This document shows, piece after piece, positions 34,187 to 44,607 of a DNA stretch of 64,000 bases; the first letter of the stretch is position 1; every line of letters starts with the position of its first letter. The notes below the pieces were generated by a model, which was not told the DNA's origin, searched no databases, and was given only the letters and a program-made list of their open reading frames with translations. Both the position numbers and the translations under genes were made by a program. Source of the stretch: Symbiodinium natans (lineage: Eukaryota; Sar; Dinophyceae; Suessiales; Symbiodiniaceae); the NCBI GenBank assembly GCA_905221605.1, contig CAJNDS010002404.1:300925-364924 (forward strand), written 5' to 3'.

Positions 34187-36064
34187 ATGCGCATGGAGTC
34201 GAATGAAACGGTTCCATCAGAGCCAGTCAAGGTCAGACCTACGACATACGTGAAAGTCTTGACGCTCACATGTTTGGCTATGTATCCTTTTTTCGCGCTG
34301 CTCACAAGCAAGTTGGAAACTGGAGGTTTCGTGCCGTGTGCTGAAGAATGTGTTTTCATGCGATATTCTGGTGTTCCTCACCTGCCATCAACTGCTGCTG
34401 AGAATGTGGAGCTCACTACAGGGAAGCCAGGTGGTTGGTGGGCAGGGTTTCCATTGTTTGTGTCCGTCCGCAATGGCCATGGCATCCGAGCAAGCTATCC
34501 TCCGGTTTCTTCGCTGCAGACATGGCTCCTGACACCAGGAGCTGTTCTCACTGTGGGCCCATGGGTGTACACATCTGCGGCATTGAAATGGGACAGCTCC
34601 AACCAGGTGGCCTTTCCAGACACTGAAGAGGTCAATGATCCGGATCAGTGCGAACATAAGCACGTGCGTCAACACATCGACAACCACCTGGCCGGAAATC
34701 CCAGCAAATACCTTTGTTTGTTGGGACTTGTCCTTTGGGCCACGTGTAATGTAGCACATGACTGGGCCCTTCTTTATGGATGCGAGGAACGCATTACGCT
34801 CAAGATTGCACACGCATCCTGGTGTTGTCAGGCTATGTCTTGCGTGGCTACTTTCATGTGGAGCACTGGTGCTGCGGAAGTCTTTGTCGCCCCATCGTTC
34901 GGATGCTATTACCAGTTAGATGTTTGGGAGACGATCCTCATTGCACTTCCGCCATTCATTCTCCTTGCAGCCACTGAAGTCAAACGTGGGGCACTCGTCT
35001 TATCGGTGTGTCATGGTGACTACTTATTTTCAGTCAACTACCAGCTTCCGTTCAGGATGGTTCGTTCTACACGTCCTTCCAGTCCTGCGGGGACATTGTT
35101 GACAATAGGGCTGCACGGAGACCGGCAATGGTCGAGTTGGCCTTTCGTGAAAGCGCGGAGTACCCCAACTTTATTGGATTCTTCGTCTGACAACCAGTCT
35201 GTAGGAAAGTGCTTGTCATCAAGTCCCTCTCGTTGCATGCCGAGGCATTCGGGAGACAACTGTGTGGCTGAATGCCCAGCTCAGAAACTGTCTTTCAAGG
35301 ATATGGATGACATGGAATTTCACCTGTCCAAAAGCCACCATTGTTGGACCTATGCCAAATACTTTGTGATTGCTCCATTTGCCATGGGTCCCCTTGTCAG
35401 AAGGCTTATTAGCGTGTTCCTGATCCAGGAATGGTCGCTTGGTGCCATGGGTGGCCTGAAGCTTGCGGTCGCAATGATGCTTTTGGCGTCAGTTGCTGCG
35501 GGTATCTTCCCGATGTATTTCGCTATCTCGCAGTATCTCAAAGTCGTCCAGAGCCAGGCCAACAAGTGCAACTTCACTGGGCACTTTAGCTGTTGGAACT
35601 GGTACAGCTTGTTATCACACGTGTGGTTCTGTATCCTTGGACCTTTCTTCAGCCTCGGCGCGGTCTTGAAGCTTTTCTGGTTTCTTCGAGGCGCTGGAGC
35701 TGCAGATGAGCTTGAGAGTAGCTGGTATTGGCACTTGCATGGGACGTCCATGTACATCTATGCAACGTTGTCTTATGCAGTGCTCAAGAAATCCCGGGAC
35801 CCAAATTGCATGCTTCAGGCCCGCACGCTGAAGCCAAGTTTTCCAGGCTGGGAACAATCCTACCTCCTAAAAGAGCTCAACGAAGACCACCCCGACTGGC
35901 AAATGACACCTTACTTGAAGCTGTGCGGTGGAAACGTGGAAAATGTCAAGACGATCAAGAAGGAGATGCGTGAAGACGCAACTCTTCCCCACGTCGAGCA
36001 AGCCTGGAAAGTGTTGTCAAAGATCCCGACACAGGATTCGGCACAGGAACTGTTAGTCGTTTGA
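34187..36064 (+). CDS. Uncharacterised multipass membrane protein, uninterrupted ORF
   Basis: One uninterrupted frame runs from the ATG at 34187 (MRMESNETVPSEPVKV) to TGA at 36062-36064, about 625 residues. The frame is open upstream to 33986, but that part is hydrophobic and cysteine-rich and reads like 5' UTR, so I prefer 34187 or 34193. About eight membrane segments are visible: near residues 21-40 (YVKVLTLTCLAMYPFFALL), then YLCLLGLVLWATCNVAHDW, CCQAMSCVATFMW, ILIALPPFILLAATEV, YFVIAPFAMGPLVRRL, AVAMMLLASVAAGIFPMYF, HVWFCILGPFFSLGAVLKLF and a final YIYATLSYAV. A polar loop of about 110 residues separates the fourth and fifth. The tail is soluble and charged. I recognise no family. The absence of introns contrasts with its neighbours and suggests a retroposed copy. 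Confidence 0.75.
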   Translation: MRMESNETVPSEPVKVRPTTYVKVLTLTCLAMYPFFALLTSKLETGGFVPCAEECVFMRYSGVPHLPSTAAENVELTTGKPGGWWAGFPLFVSVRNGHGIRASYPPVSSLQTWLLTPGAVLTVGPWVYTSAALKWDSSNQVAFPDTEEVNDPDQCEHKHVRQHIDNHLAGNPSKYLCLLGLVLWATCNVAHDWALLYGCEERITLKIAHASWCCQAMSCVATFMWSTGAAEVFVAPSFGCYYQLDVWETILIALPPFILLAATEVKRGALVLSVCHGDYLFSVNYQLPFRMVRSTRPSSPAGTLLTIGLHGDRQWSSWPFVKARSTPTLLDSSSDNQSVGKCLSSSPSRCMPRHSGDNCVAECPAQKLSFKDMDDMEFHLSKSHHCWTYAKYFVIAPFAMGPLVRRLISVFLIQEWSLGAMGGLKLAVAMMLLASVAAGIFPMYFAISQYLKVVQSQANKCNFTGHFSCWNWYSLLSHVWFCILGPFFSLGAVLKLFWFLRGAGAADELESSWYWHLHGTSMYIYATLSYAVLKKSRDPNCMLQARTLKPSFPGWEQSYLLKELNEDHPDWQMTPYLKLCGGNVENVKTIKKEMREDATLPHVEQAWKVLSKIPTQDSAQELLVV

Positions 36065-36626
36065 GACAACGTCTGGAGAAGCAGGGAGCCGCAAAGCGGC
36101 ACAAGAACCGTTGAAACTCTGTATACTGCGACTCTTTCCAAAGCTGTCAGAGTACTCAGTCAGGTGAAACCGGAACTCAGACGACATGATGACCAGATAT
36201 GCCAAACTGTTGTCTGGAAAGAGGTTCTGAAAAGACGAGCGCAGAACGATGCAGAAGAAGCTGTGTCTTTTGATGATGGTTGGCCTGAAATTTGGCTCAG
36301 CCTGCAGGATGTCTTGTGCATCCCCAAAGCACGAGCCGTCTTTGTCTGCGTTGCATCTTGTGCCCGTAGTCTCAAGCTATGCCAGTAGAGTCTCAGTTGA
36401 GCAGGTACCGGTCCTAGAGTACCAGTACAAACTGACGAAAAATGACATGTGCCCGTGACAGGAGACAGCATCCATGACGTGAGCTACAGACTGCAGATTC
36501 CAGACGGCAGTGGCATAAGGAAGGGCTACCGAAGCTGTCGCAACTCTCACATGTTTCGCTAGCGTTGCCGCTGCATGGCACCCGATCTCACGGCAGAGTG
36601 GCAGGCCTGTGTCATGTCCGAGTGGC

Positions 36627-36659
36627 TAAAGTGGACTTAAAGTGGACTTAAAGTGGACG
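36627..36659. repeat. 11-bp minisatellite (TAAAGTGGACT)x3
   Basis: Three tandem copies, the last one truncated to TAAAGTGGACG. Confidence 0.85.
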
Positions 36660-37742
36660 TGTTGCTGGTTGCCCTATATTGCCATTCAAAGCTTTGCGTT
36701 TTAAGCACCCGAAGCCGGCCGGTCTTGCGGACACAGTGTGCAGGTGGTAAAGCCACGGAAAGGTCGCCGTCAGGCTCCAGGCACGCAGCTGGGCACTCTG
36801 GAGCAGGCTTCTTCATATTCAAGTGATGTACTGGACGTGCATGCCAGGCTGCCATGCACATGACTTGGCCCAGGAGGCTTGTCATGTTGTACTCGGAGAG
36901 TGCTCGAGTCTCAGTCTTTGTGAGAACAGGTGGACCAGAGTGGCCCGGCTGATCCCAGCGTGGTCGCACGCCATGGCCTTGGCCACAAGCTTGAGATTGT
37001 CTCTCCGAGGATTGCAGTGATCAAACGTAAGGACTTGTTGCTCACATTCGCGAGCACGCAGAGTCTTGCTCCTCAGCTCTTCATCAGTGTTGGTGCACCG
37101 ATGTTACATGCGGGTCTCTGAGGTCACTAAAGCGTTCTAGCTACTGGCCGTCGGTGCTAGAGGCTGTGCGGGAAGGTCTTCAGGCCAGCATGGCATATGC
37201 AAGTGGCTGCTGTGCGATGCTGGATTGTAAAATCTTGGAAGCCACGAGACGGAGGCAACGCCATCCAGCAGTCTGTCTGCTTCTGCAGGCGTGAGACAAC
37301 GAAACACTACAGATCCTTTTGCGCATCTCTGCCTCTTGGCCTCTTGCAGGCGGAGCTGTCAGGCTCTGGGGAAGTGCGTGGTGCATGTCACTATGTGGCT
37401 ATGTGGCGCTGTGCAATTCAGTTCTGGCAGCGTGTGGCAGGCTGCTTTGCCTTGGAATCGGCTCCCCCGAGTCCTCCTCGTCCTCCGTCAGGGCCTTGTC
37501 GCTGCGGACAGCATTCTGTCTCCGGTGTAGCTGTCGCTTTCGCTGAGATTTCGCACGAGGCCTGGCAGCTCGCCATGGCCTGGCTGCTGGCCGAGGTCTG
37601 TTGCATCACCGAGCGGCATTGGGCGGTGCGGTCCTCAGGACGGCATCGATGGCACAAGCGAGACCGATGATGACAGCGCCATCCCGCCATCGCCACTGAC
37701 GACGGCGACGGCGGCGGCGACGACGACGACGATGCAAGGACA

Positions 37743-37889
37743 AGGAGGAGGAGGAGGAGGAGGAGGAGGAGGAGGGGAGGGGGAGGAGGGAGGAGGAGAG
37801 GAGGAGGAGGGGAGGAGAGGAGAGAGGAGGAGGGAGGAGGAGGAGGAGGAGGAGGAGGAGGAGGAGGAGGAGGAGGAGGAGGAGGAGGC
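37743..37889. repeat. GGA triplet repeat, about 147 bp
   Basis: Almost pure GGA/GAGG sequence on + (polypurine), with interruptions in the first half and about 20 perfect GGA units in the second. Polypurine-polypyrimidine tracts of this length can form triplex DNA. Confidence 0.9.
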
Positions 37890-38199
37890 GGCTGGAAGCG
37901 GCCGGCTCACGTGCTGTGCATCGTTGATGTTAGCCATATCATGGCGTGCAGACCCAGGATCCACAAATGCCGGATGCCTGGCCGCATTGCCAATGGGGCG
38001 TGGGGGGCAGTCATGGCTTTAAAAGGCAGTCAGCCTCAACGGAGCCTCAACGGCCTCTCACAAAGGCGAAATGTGGACCATGCCGTGGGCGCCGAGTTCG
38101 GCTTTGCATTGGATGAGGCCGCGTATGGCCTCGTTTTTCCATCGGTTTTTCTCAATGTTTTAGTTTTGCTTCTGAGACTGGACGGTGTCAGAGCACGAG

Positions 38200-38600
38200 T
38201 ACAGGAGGAATCTGCAGCGAGCAGACCCCATGGAAGGCCGTGCAATCCAGATCATGTCTGTGCACGTTGCTTAGCACTGTATCAGCAGAGGCCACTACTT
38301 CTTTTCATGCCTCACTGCGACAGGGCCTTGTATGAGGCCTTGCGAGTATGTTGTCAGTTCTTGCCTGGCTTGGAATCGCTGTGCGAGCTAGGCAAGAGTC
38401 ATAGGCTCTGGAGCTGAGTATGAATCTGTTCAGGCGGTGCTGGCCGGCGGGAAGTCGCAGGCCACCCGTGAGCGACGGCTACGTGTGCGAGAGCTAGACC
38501 CAGTGGACCTCGAGGTGCGGCCTCCTGATGATTTGGCGAACATAGTCTTGCTGGGGAACTCCTTCAAGGCAGGCTGCCCCGTTCTTGAGAGGGCGCAGGT
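38200..38600 (+). CDS. SRR1-like protein, partial split gene
   Basis: SRR1-like proteins (first named in Arabidopsis for red-light and clock phenotypes; also found in fungi and animals) share a core with an MPHC motif followed by a GNSF motif. Here one + exon reads RPLLLFMPHCDRALYEALR (about 38285-38346). A second, starting after TTCAG at 38433, reads AVLAGGKSQATRERRLRV and then DDLANIVLLGNSFKA to about 38568; this frame is continuous from 38434. The intron between them is about 87 nt. An earlier exon probably covers the ORF at 38000-38240 (LDEAAYGLVFPSVFLNVLVL). The C-terminal exon with the Phe-Asn-Asp region was not identified, though a stretch at 38605-38650 (YEVYRERDELGAV) is a candidate. 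The 131-codon antisense frame is a shadow. Confidence 0.6.
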
Positions 38601-39483
38601 GTGCAGATGGCGGGAAACCGGTACGAGGTTTACAGGGAACGCGACGAGCTCGGCGCTGTCATGAGTGGCCCTGGAGCTCCGAGCTGCGAGAACGCTTGGC
38701 ACTTGGCTTCTCAGGCCTGCCGATCTTATCTTTAAAAATATGGTCTTAAAAAGTCCTTGGTGTCGCTCGCTGCAATACAGCTGTTTCACAGAGCTCAACT
38801 GCATGAGAGGGCAAGGGGGCAGCACATCTCAGCACGAGGGGTGCTAGTACCGTGGGACCGTGGGACTGTTGTAAACTGTGCAAAAGAGATGCAAAAGCTC
38901 AAACGAAGTATCCTTTACAGTATTTTTATACTTGCAGCCCTAGATCAATACTTCTTTGGCTTCCTGGGTTTCTAGCCAGGGGTTACACTTTCGCAAGGTG
39001 CCAACATGCAAATCCTTAAAGGCATCTCGCGACGGGTAGGGTGCGCGGATGCCTGCACTGCTGGAGTTGTGTCTAGCGCAGCCATGGACCCAAGATAAGG
39101 ACCACGCATGTTTGCCAATCATTCGCTGTGCACTTCGCACAACTCTGTGGCTGAACTGCACCTGTGAAGGATCCGCGCGATGCCTTCCAAATCGGAAGCA
39201 GACACCTTACTGGAAGATGCCTGTTTCTCAGGAATCGTCCTGTAGGCTTGGTGATCAGATTTTATGTTCAAGTCTCTAGTCATACGTTATGCATACATTA
39301 TTCACTGTGCCACTGCACCCATGACTGAGTTGCCTCCTGCCCTTAATGCTCACATCGTGCGATACAATGTGAAGAAGTTCTCTGGAGGGTTGGCCTCTCA
39401 GCGGGCTGCATAGTGAAACTGCGTAGAACTGCTACTCTTCTGTGCGATTGTCCTTAGACATCGCCCTGGGATATCGAGGAGAG
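38601..39483. other. Unassigned spacer
   Basis: It may contain the end of the SRR1-like gene. The frames at 38940-39161 (minus) and 39049-39279 (plus) are not convincing. Confidence 0.35.
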
Positions 39484-42400
39484 AGGATCTTCTGCCTGAT
39501 GACATCGACGATCCGGAGCTGTTGCTGCGAGCCGCGGCCAGGGGCTCAACTGCCGGCACCTGCTGCCGAAGAGATCGCCTGAAGAGATCGCCAGCAGCTG
39601 GGAGGTACGGAGGTTTCAGAACGAGTCCAGCGCTGAACCTCTCCGTAGGGTGGGGATTCGTGTCCTCTGTGGTCCCTCAAGCTTCCAGGTGCAGCGCAGC
39701 CAAAAGCCAGCAGTATCGGTCAGATGCAGAGGTGCCACCAGCGTAAGGGACGAACCTTCAAAGAGAGAAAGCTGCTTGCAAGGCGGAGAAGCTGAGAAAG
39801 CAAGTGGAAATCTTGGAGGAGCTCATGGCACGCGCTGGGAATTAGCGTCTGAGGGTGCCCGATATACGGCTTTGCTAGGAATCCCGCCAATATAGAGAAC
39901 TCCCCAACGTAGCAGCATGCAATGCAGGAGGCACAAGCCTTGGCAAAAGAGAAGGAGGCTAAGCCACTCCCTCACTTGCAAAAGCGAAAGTCCTGTTCTG
40001 TGATGCAGCAACGAAGATACGGCTTCTCGTGGGTTGATGTTCGTTGTGTTTCTTTGGTATTTCTTCGTGTTTCGTCGACCAAGGTTCGCCAATCCTGAAA
40101 GGAAGCTTGCAAAGGCGCTGGCCGTCTTGTTGGGAGACTGGGAGAAATCCACATTGTCCACATTTCATGCAGGGCTGTGTTGGCTTTCTGTGGAAGGCAG
40201 CGCAGTCCGAACTCTTCAACGAGCGGATGACGATCAGACGCGAGGAGCTTGGAGAAGCAGCCCCGAGCCGCCGTCGTCACCTGCGCTTTGTTTTTTTTTC
40301 CATCTCTCTGTCTTCTCTTTCAGGCTTCATGTCATGGGTGTCCTTCCTGCTTGTCGCGGTTTTAGGAGCATAACCTTACTGTGTGCTTTCGTGGGCTGCA
40401 TACGACTGCCACGAGGGTTTCTCCTCCCTGGGGCCTCTCTTGACTTGCGGCCGCTCAGCCCAAACGGGGCCCGGATCCACTTGTGGAAGAAGCAGCTTTC
40501 ATTTTGGTTTTTTTCCTTTTTAGACAGCGCGACCCTGATTTAATGTTGCCGGAAAGGGTGGGCAAGGGTGCCCCTAGTTCCCTACGAAATAGCATGGCAT
40601 TACTAGTAAAGCGGCACGACAAGCAATACAAGCAATATAGCGGGTAGAATGAGGAGACGGTATGGCGGTGGGAAGAGACGTTGGCAGCCGTGGCGGTTCT
40701 GGAAGAAGCATTTTTTGCATCACTTTGCCAAGGCTTGCAGAAAGAGCTCAGGATGGTCAAGGCGACACATCCAGCTGCCAACGTGTGAAATTGATTGCGA
40801 AATTGGTTACGAAGTCGGTGCAGGATATGCTGAAGGAGTCAGAGGCAAACTGGCTACTGTAGCTCTGCCTATGCATTGCCCCTCCTCCCATGCTTGCGAT
40901 GCATGGTTCAGGACACCTTCACCCAGCTTTTCGAAGAACTGGTGACAACGAGGCGCCACGACCAGGACGCTCCGAGTACAACCTGCAAGCCGAGCTCCGC
41001 AGGATGTGGGCAGGTTTGACGGGTTTTTAGCACTTTTGGGCGGCTTGGAAGGAACTTGAGGCGCAACAAAACGGCCTCGAGAACAAGGCAAGGATGTCCA
41101 TAGTGGTAGCTTCCTCAGCCTGGAACCATGCAAACCTTGAAATTGAATGCCCAGAGACGCCCTCACTTGACTCAAGTCCTGTGCCCGTTCTTCCGAGGCC
41201 CTTGCAGAGGAAAGAAAAAAGGTTCATGAGAAGACCGAAATCGCCGGCAGCTTAAGTTGTTTGCACGAAAGAGGATGGCTTCAAGGGCCACCGATACTAG
41301 AACTCCTCGAATGGCTCGACCAATCGAGGCAAAGTCGCTCAAGGCGCGCGTGCAGGAACTGGAGGCCCGGCCTTTCCATGTTGACTTCTTTTGCCTTTTC
41401 TCCCGTGGAAAGAAGTGCGATCGACGGGAGGCGAATGAAGGAGATGTCCACAGAAAGAAAGCGATAGCTGCAGCTTGCTCAGCGAGAGGGACTCGCTTTG
41501 TTTCTCGCCATTTTGGCTCGCATGCCTTGGTTGACAAGGAGAGGAGAATCGTGGTGCTGGACCGCGACGTTGCGCAGCTGCAGCAGGCCAGCCATTGACA
41601 AACAAATGCAAGCACGTGCCAGACAAGTGCACCGGAGAAAGTTTCATAAAGAATCATCAAGATGGATCAAGAATGATCTGGAGGACGTGAAGCGGGTTGA
41701 AGCCAAATACCAGGAAAGTGCTGCAACCTCGGATCATCCGGGCGGCCTGACGCTGGCTTTTTGTGTAACAGAAAGTCAACAGACTTGGAGCAACTGCTCT
41801 TGCAAGGTGGAGACCACCTTGATTCTGGAGGAAAGGTGCCGCGAAGAAGAGGCGCGTGACCTCTCTGGAGCCCTCAAACTTCTCGGAGCGTGGATTTGGG
41901 CCAGAGAATCCTGCCATCAGCCACAGTTGGAGCCCCAGAGATTTGCAGGACTTTCCTTTGAAATTTGAAAAATCAGGCCAAGCTCAAGGAGGAAAGGGCC
42001 AAAGTGGAGGCCTGACGGCGTCCGACTTGCAAGCATTATAAATCATAAGCTTCCACTGGCACCCCTGCCCGTATCCACACACTTCCATGGTGTGCCCGAT
42101 CAGAGAAAGCTGGTCCATCTCAGTAGGCAACGACAGATGTGGCAGACTGTCATGCAATAAATTTTGAAGCGTCGCCGCTCGACAAAGTGAAGGTGCTGAC
42201 TGCGCAGGTTGCCGTGAGGTGCTTGGTGCCTGAGATTCAGCTGCCACTCTAACGAGAGTGGCAAACGAGCGCGCATACCGAGGAAGAGAAGAAGTGGAGT
42301 GCCATTCTGAAGCAGGACCTGGCCAAGGCACATGCTGAGCCCAGTCCTCAGCAAGATGCAGCTTTCGTGGTGTTGTGTGCTCAATGTGTGCTCTATGACC

Positions 42401-44436
42401 GCCTACCTCTGTCAGGATCGAGGGCATCACAGACGAGAAGCATTCACTCTTTAAGGAAAACAAGTCATGCTCCCAGCGGTACTGCTGGAAAATCCACGTA
42501 GACTGCTTGGGGCACCTGCTCACAGAAGCTTGCGCTGTTGTGCCCAGGAGCCTTGACAAGAAAGGCATCATCGAGGGCAAACGAGCTCGCGAAGCTGAAG
42601 CGGAGGAGCTCCGCTCATGTCCTCTACGGACAAGCCCAGGTGTCCAACGGTAGCCGCGCAGGCGAAGAAGGTGCGAGAGCTGCTCGTAGACTCTTCGTGC
42701 CGGCCTTGTCCATTCACGAGTTTCGGGTAACCGTTGCGAGTCCACATATCACGAGGCGGTCAATGCGTGCATTCCAGGTCCAATCTAGTCATGACCACAC
42801 ACGAACTTGGCGCCGCCACCTCAATTGCTGGCAGAACATGTAGTTGGCGTCCGCCGCTTATTAGGAAAAGTTCTTACGAAGGAGTTTCGTGCTTTTGCCG
42901 GCCTGACGCTGTCGGAGAGTGTTCACGCTACGCTTGGCTCGTCCTTTTTCCCCACCTTCGGTGTGGGGTTGTTAGATTTTAAACTCAACTCTTCTCCTCG
43001 CCCGGAACTCTTCTCCTCGCCCGGTCTACTCCTGGAGACTCCCTGGAGTGCCCAACCAAAGAGACTCCCTGGAGTGGACAATCACAGAGACTCCCTTGAG
43101 TGCCCAACCCCAGAGTCTCGCTGGAGTGCCCAACCGCAGAGTCTCCCTGGAGTGCCCAACTCAGAGGCTCCTGGAGTGCCCAACCCCAGCGTTTTCCTGG
43201 AGTAGAGTCTCCCTGGAGTACCCAGTCCCTGAGACTCCCTGGAGTGCCCAACCCCAATTGCAAGCAAAAAGCTAAGAAAGCGTAGTTGAATCAATGTGTC
43301 TTTGTTTGAACATCTTATTTGCGCTCTTTCATTTAAAATATTTTTCTTTGCCTTCTCTCACACTAGCTGCACTTCGCTTCCTTGCCTTGCAATTCCATCA
43401 AAGACACGCAGAGAGTATCAACGAGTGTGTTTGATTTTCCTTGTAGTAGACCGCGAAAGGAGACAGCGGTCGTTCACTACCGTGATTAGGTAATTTCAAC
43501 GCTACGCGCGCAGAGGTGCTTGGAGCGAAACAAGGAGAATGAGGGTGGGAAGGTGCTGGAGTCCATTGGAGCGGGCGCTGGCAGGGGTAAAGCCGATTGG
43601 GGGTGGTGGGGGGCGGAGGTGCGCGCCAGGCTCAAGCCCAACTGCCTCTGGTCCTGATACACCCAATGTGCGAAATAAAGGGGTGCAAACTTGTGCAGGG
43701 GTGGATTAAAGGCGGGCTGCTTTTTGCTACCCAAACACCTACGGCGAAAGGCCTCGGCGGATCTTGACGGTTGGCTCAGTCGTCTCCGTTCATTGTTGGC
43801 TCTCCTTCCCCTTGCAAGGATGAGAAGCAGAGGGTTGGAGAATTGGAACGTGAGTGAGGGACCTGGACACCTAGCCCTTGTCTTCAGTGCAAGCTGCTTC
43901 ATCTCATACAAGATGTTGATCAGTGGGGTGGCATTCTGCAGGCCAGTTTCGTCGCTGATATGCTAAGGCTTGAGGAGACTCGCAAGACACTGAAGGAATA
44001 CCAGGAGCTTGCACGGCATGAATTTTGCCGCCTTTGCACGTACTTCGGTGCTTTGATTCATGCCAATGCATGTCTGGTTAAGAGTGCTCATGGGCAACAA
44101 TATGCAACAATCGTACCCCAAAGTTCCACTGCGTTTGTTCAGGAGCTGGCAGCAACGCGCAAGGGCATTTTGGAGGGCGTGGAGAAGGACGTTGCTAATC
44201 AGCTTTCTCGGCTTTTCTCGGCTTGGCAGCCTCAGCGCTCGGCAGCCCACACTCCACCACTCTATGCTCCGTGGGGCTTGCAGGAAGTTGTTGAGCTGAA
44301 CAATCAGCTGAAGGAAGCGGAGGTGCAAAGCTCAATCGCCTGCCCGCTTGAGCGAAGGGCAAAATGCCGCCGAATCCAGGCCAGGGAGTATTCGTTGACT
44401 CGCGAGCTCAAGAAAGTGAAGGCCAAACCTGAGTAA
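39484..44436 (+). CDS. Giant coiled-coil gene, 5' half (about 24 short exons seen)
   Basis: Short + stretches, each in a different frame and bounded by AG-type splice signals, all encode charged heptad helix. Examples are RREDLLPDDIDDPELLLRAA (about 39477-39536), CKAEKLRKQVEILEELMARA (about 39776-39837), QEAQALAKEKEAK (39922), SELFNERMTIRREELGEAA (40210), VLEEAFFASLCQGLQKELRM (40688), AWKELEAQQNGLENKARM (41044), SEALAEERKKVHEKTEIAG (41190), AKSLKARVQELEA (41330), DKERRIVVLDRDVAQLQQA (41536), NDLEDVKRVEAKYQES (41670), LILEERCREEEARD (41820), EEEKKWSAILKQDLAKAHAE (42281), GIIEGKRAREAEAEEL (42558), RLEETRKTLKEYQELARHEF (43963), ELAATRKGILEGVEKDVANQ (44143) and LQEVVELNNQLKEAEVQ (44278). A single giant coiled-coil protein (cytoskeletal, ciliary or golgin-like) is inferred. 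No motor or other catalytic domain was seen. It may be the same gene as 45808-51871. The 253-codon minus frame at 41984-42745 is a shadow. Confidence 0.7.
43015..43255. repeat. Degenerate 27-bp-type minisatellite
   Basis: Eight to nine copies of a unit close to GACTCCCTGGAGTGCCCAAC plus CCCAGA, with length changes. Internal GACTCCCTGGAGTG-type palindromes recur in each copy. Most likely within an intron of the coiled-coil gene. Confidence 0.85.
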
Positions 44437-44607
44437 TTTTGGCAGCGTGCTGTGCTGCATCTTCTCACGTCGGGGCATTCGGTGATCCTCAGCATGGTGA
44501 CCCATCTGGTGACCTGCCAGATCTCGCTGTCACAGTCAATGGACAGAGAGAAGGCCGCCGCTTTGATTAGTGCAGTCCTGGCTTGCGTCGTGTATTAGGA
44601 GCCTGTC

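Larger units (their letters stand above)
36065..38200. other. No supported gene; simple repeats
   Basis: Frames at 36164-36388, 36930-37121 (a plausible short exon: KLEIVSPRIAVIKRKDLLLT) and 37197-37670 are unassigned. The stretch includes an 11-bp minisatellite at 36627-36659 and a long GGA tract at 37743-37889, whose Glu- or Gly-rich frames are compositional. Confidence 0.4.

Noticed and set aside
37732-38022. Glu/Gly-rich + ORF
   Set aside because: Translation of the GGA repeat. Low complexity, with no flanking protein.
41984-42745. 253-codon minus-strand ORF
   Set aside because: The + strand here carries several coiled-coil exons (such as EEEKKWSAILKQDLAKAHAE) that explain the region better. 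The minus frame has no domain and an odd Ser/Arg/His-rich composition.
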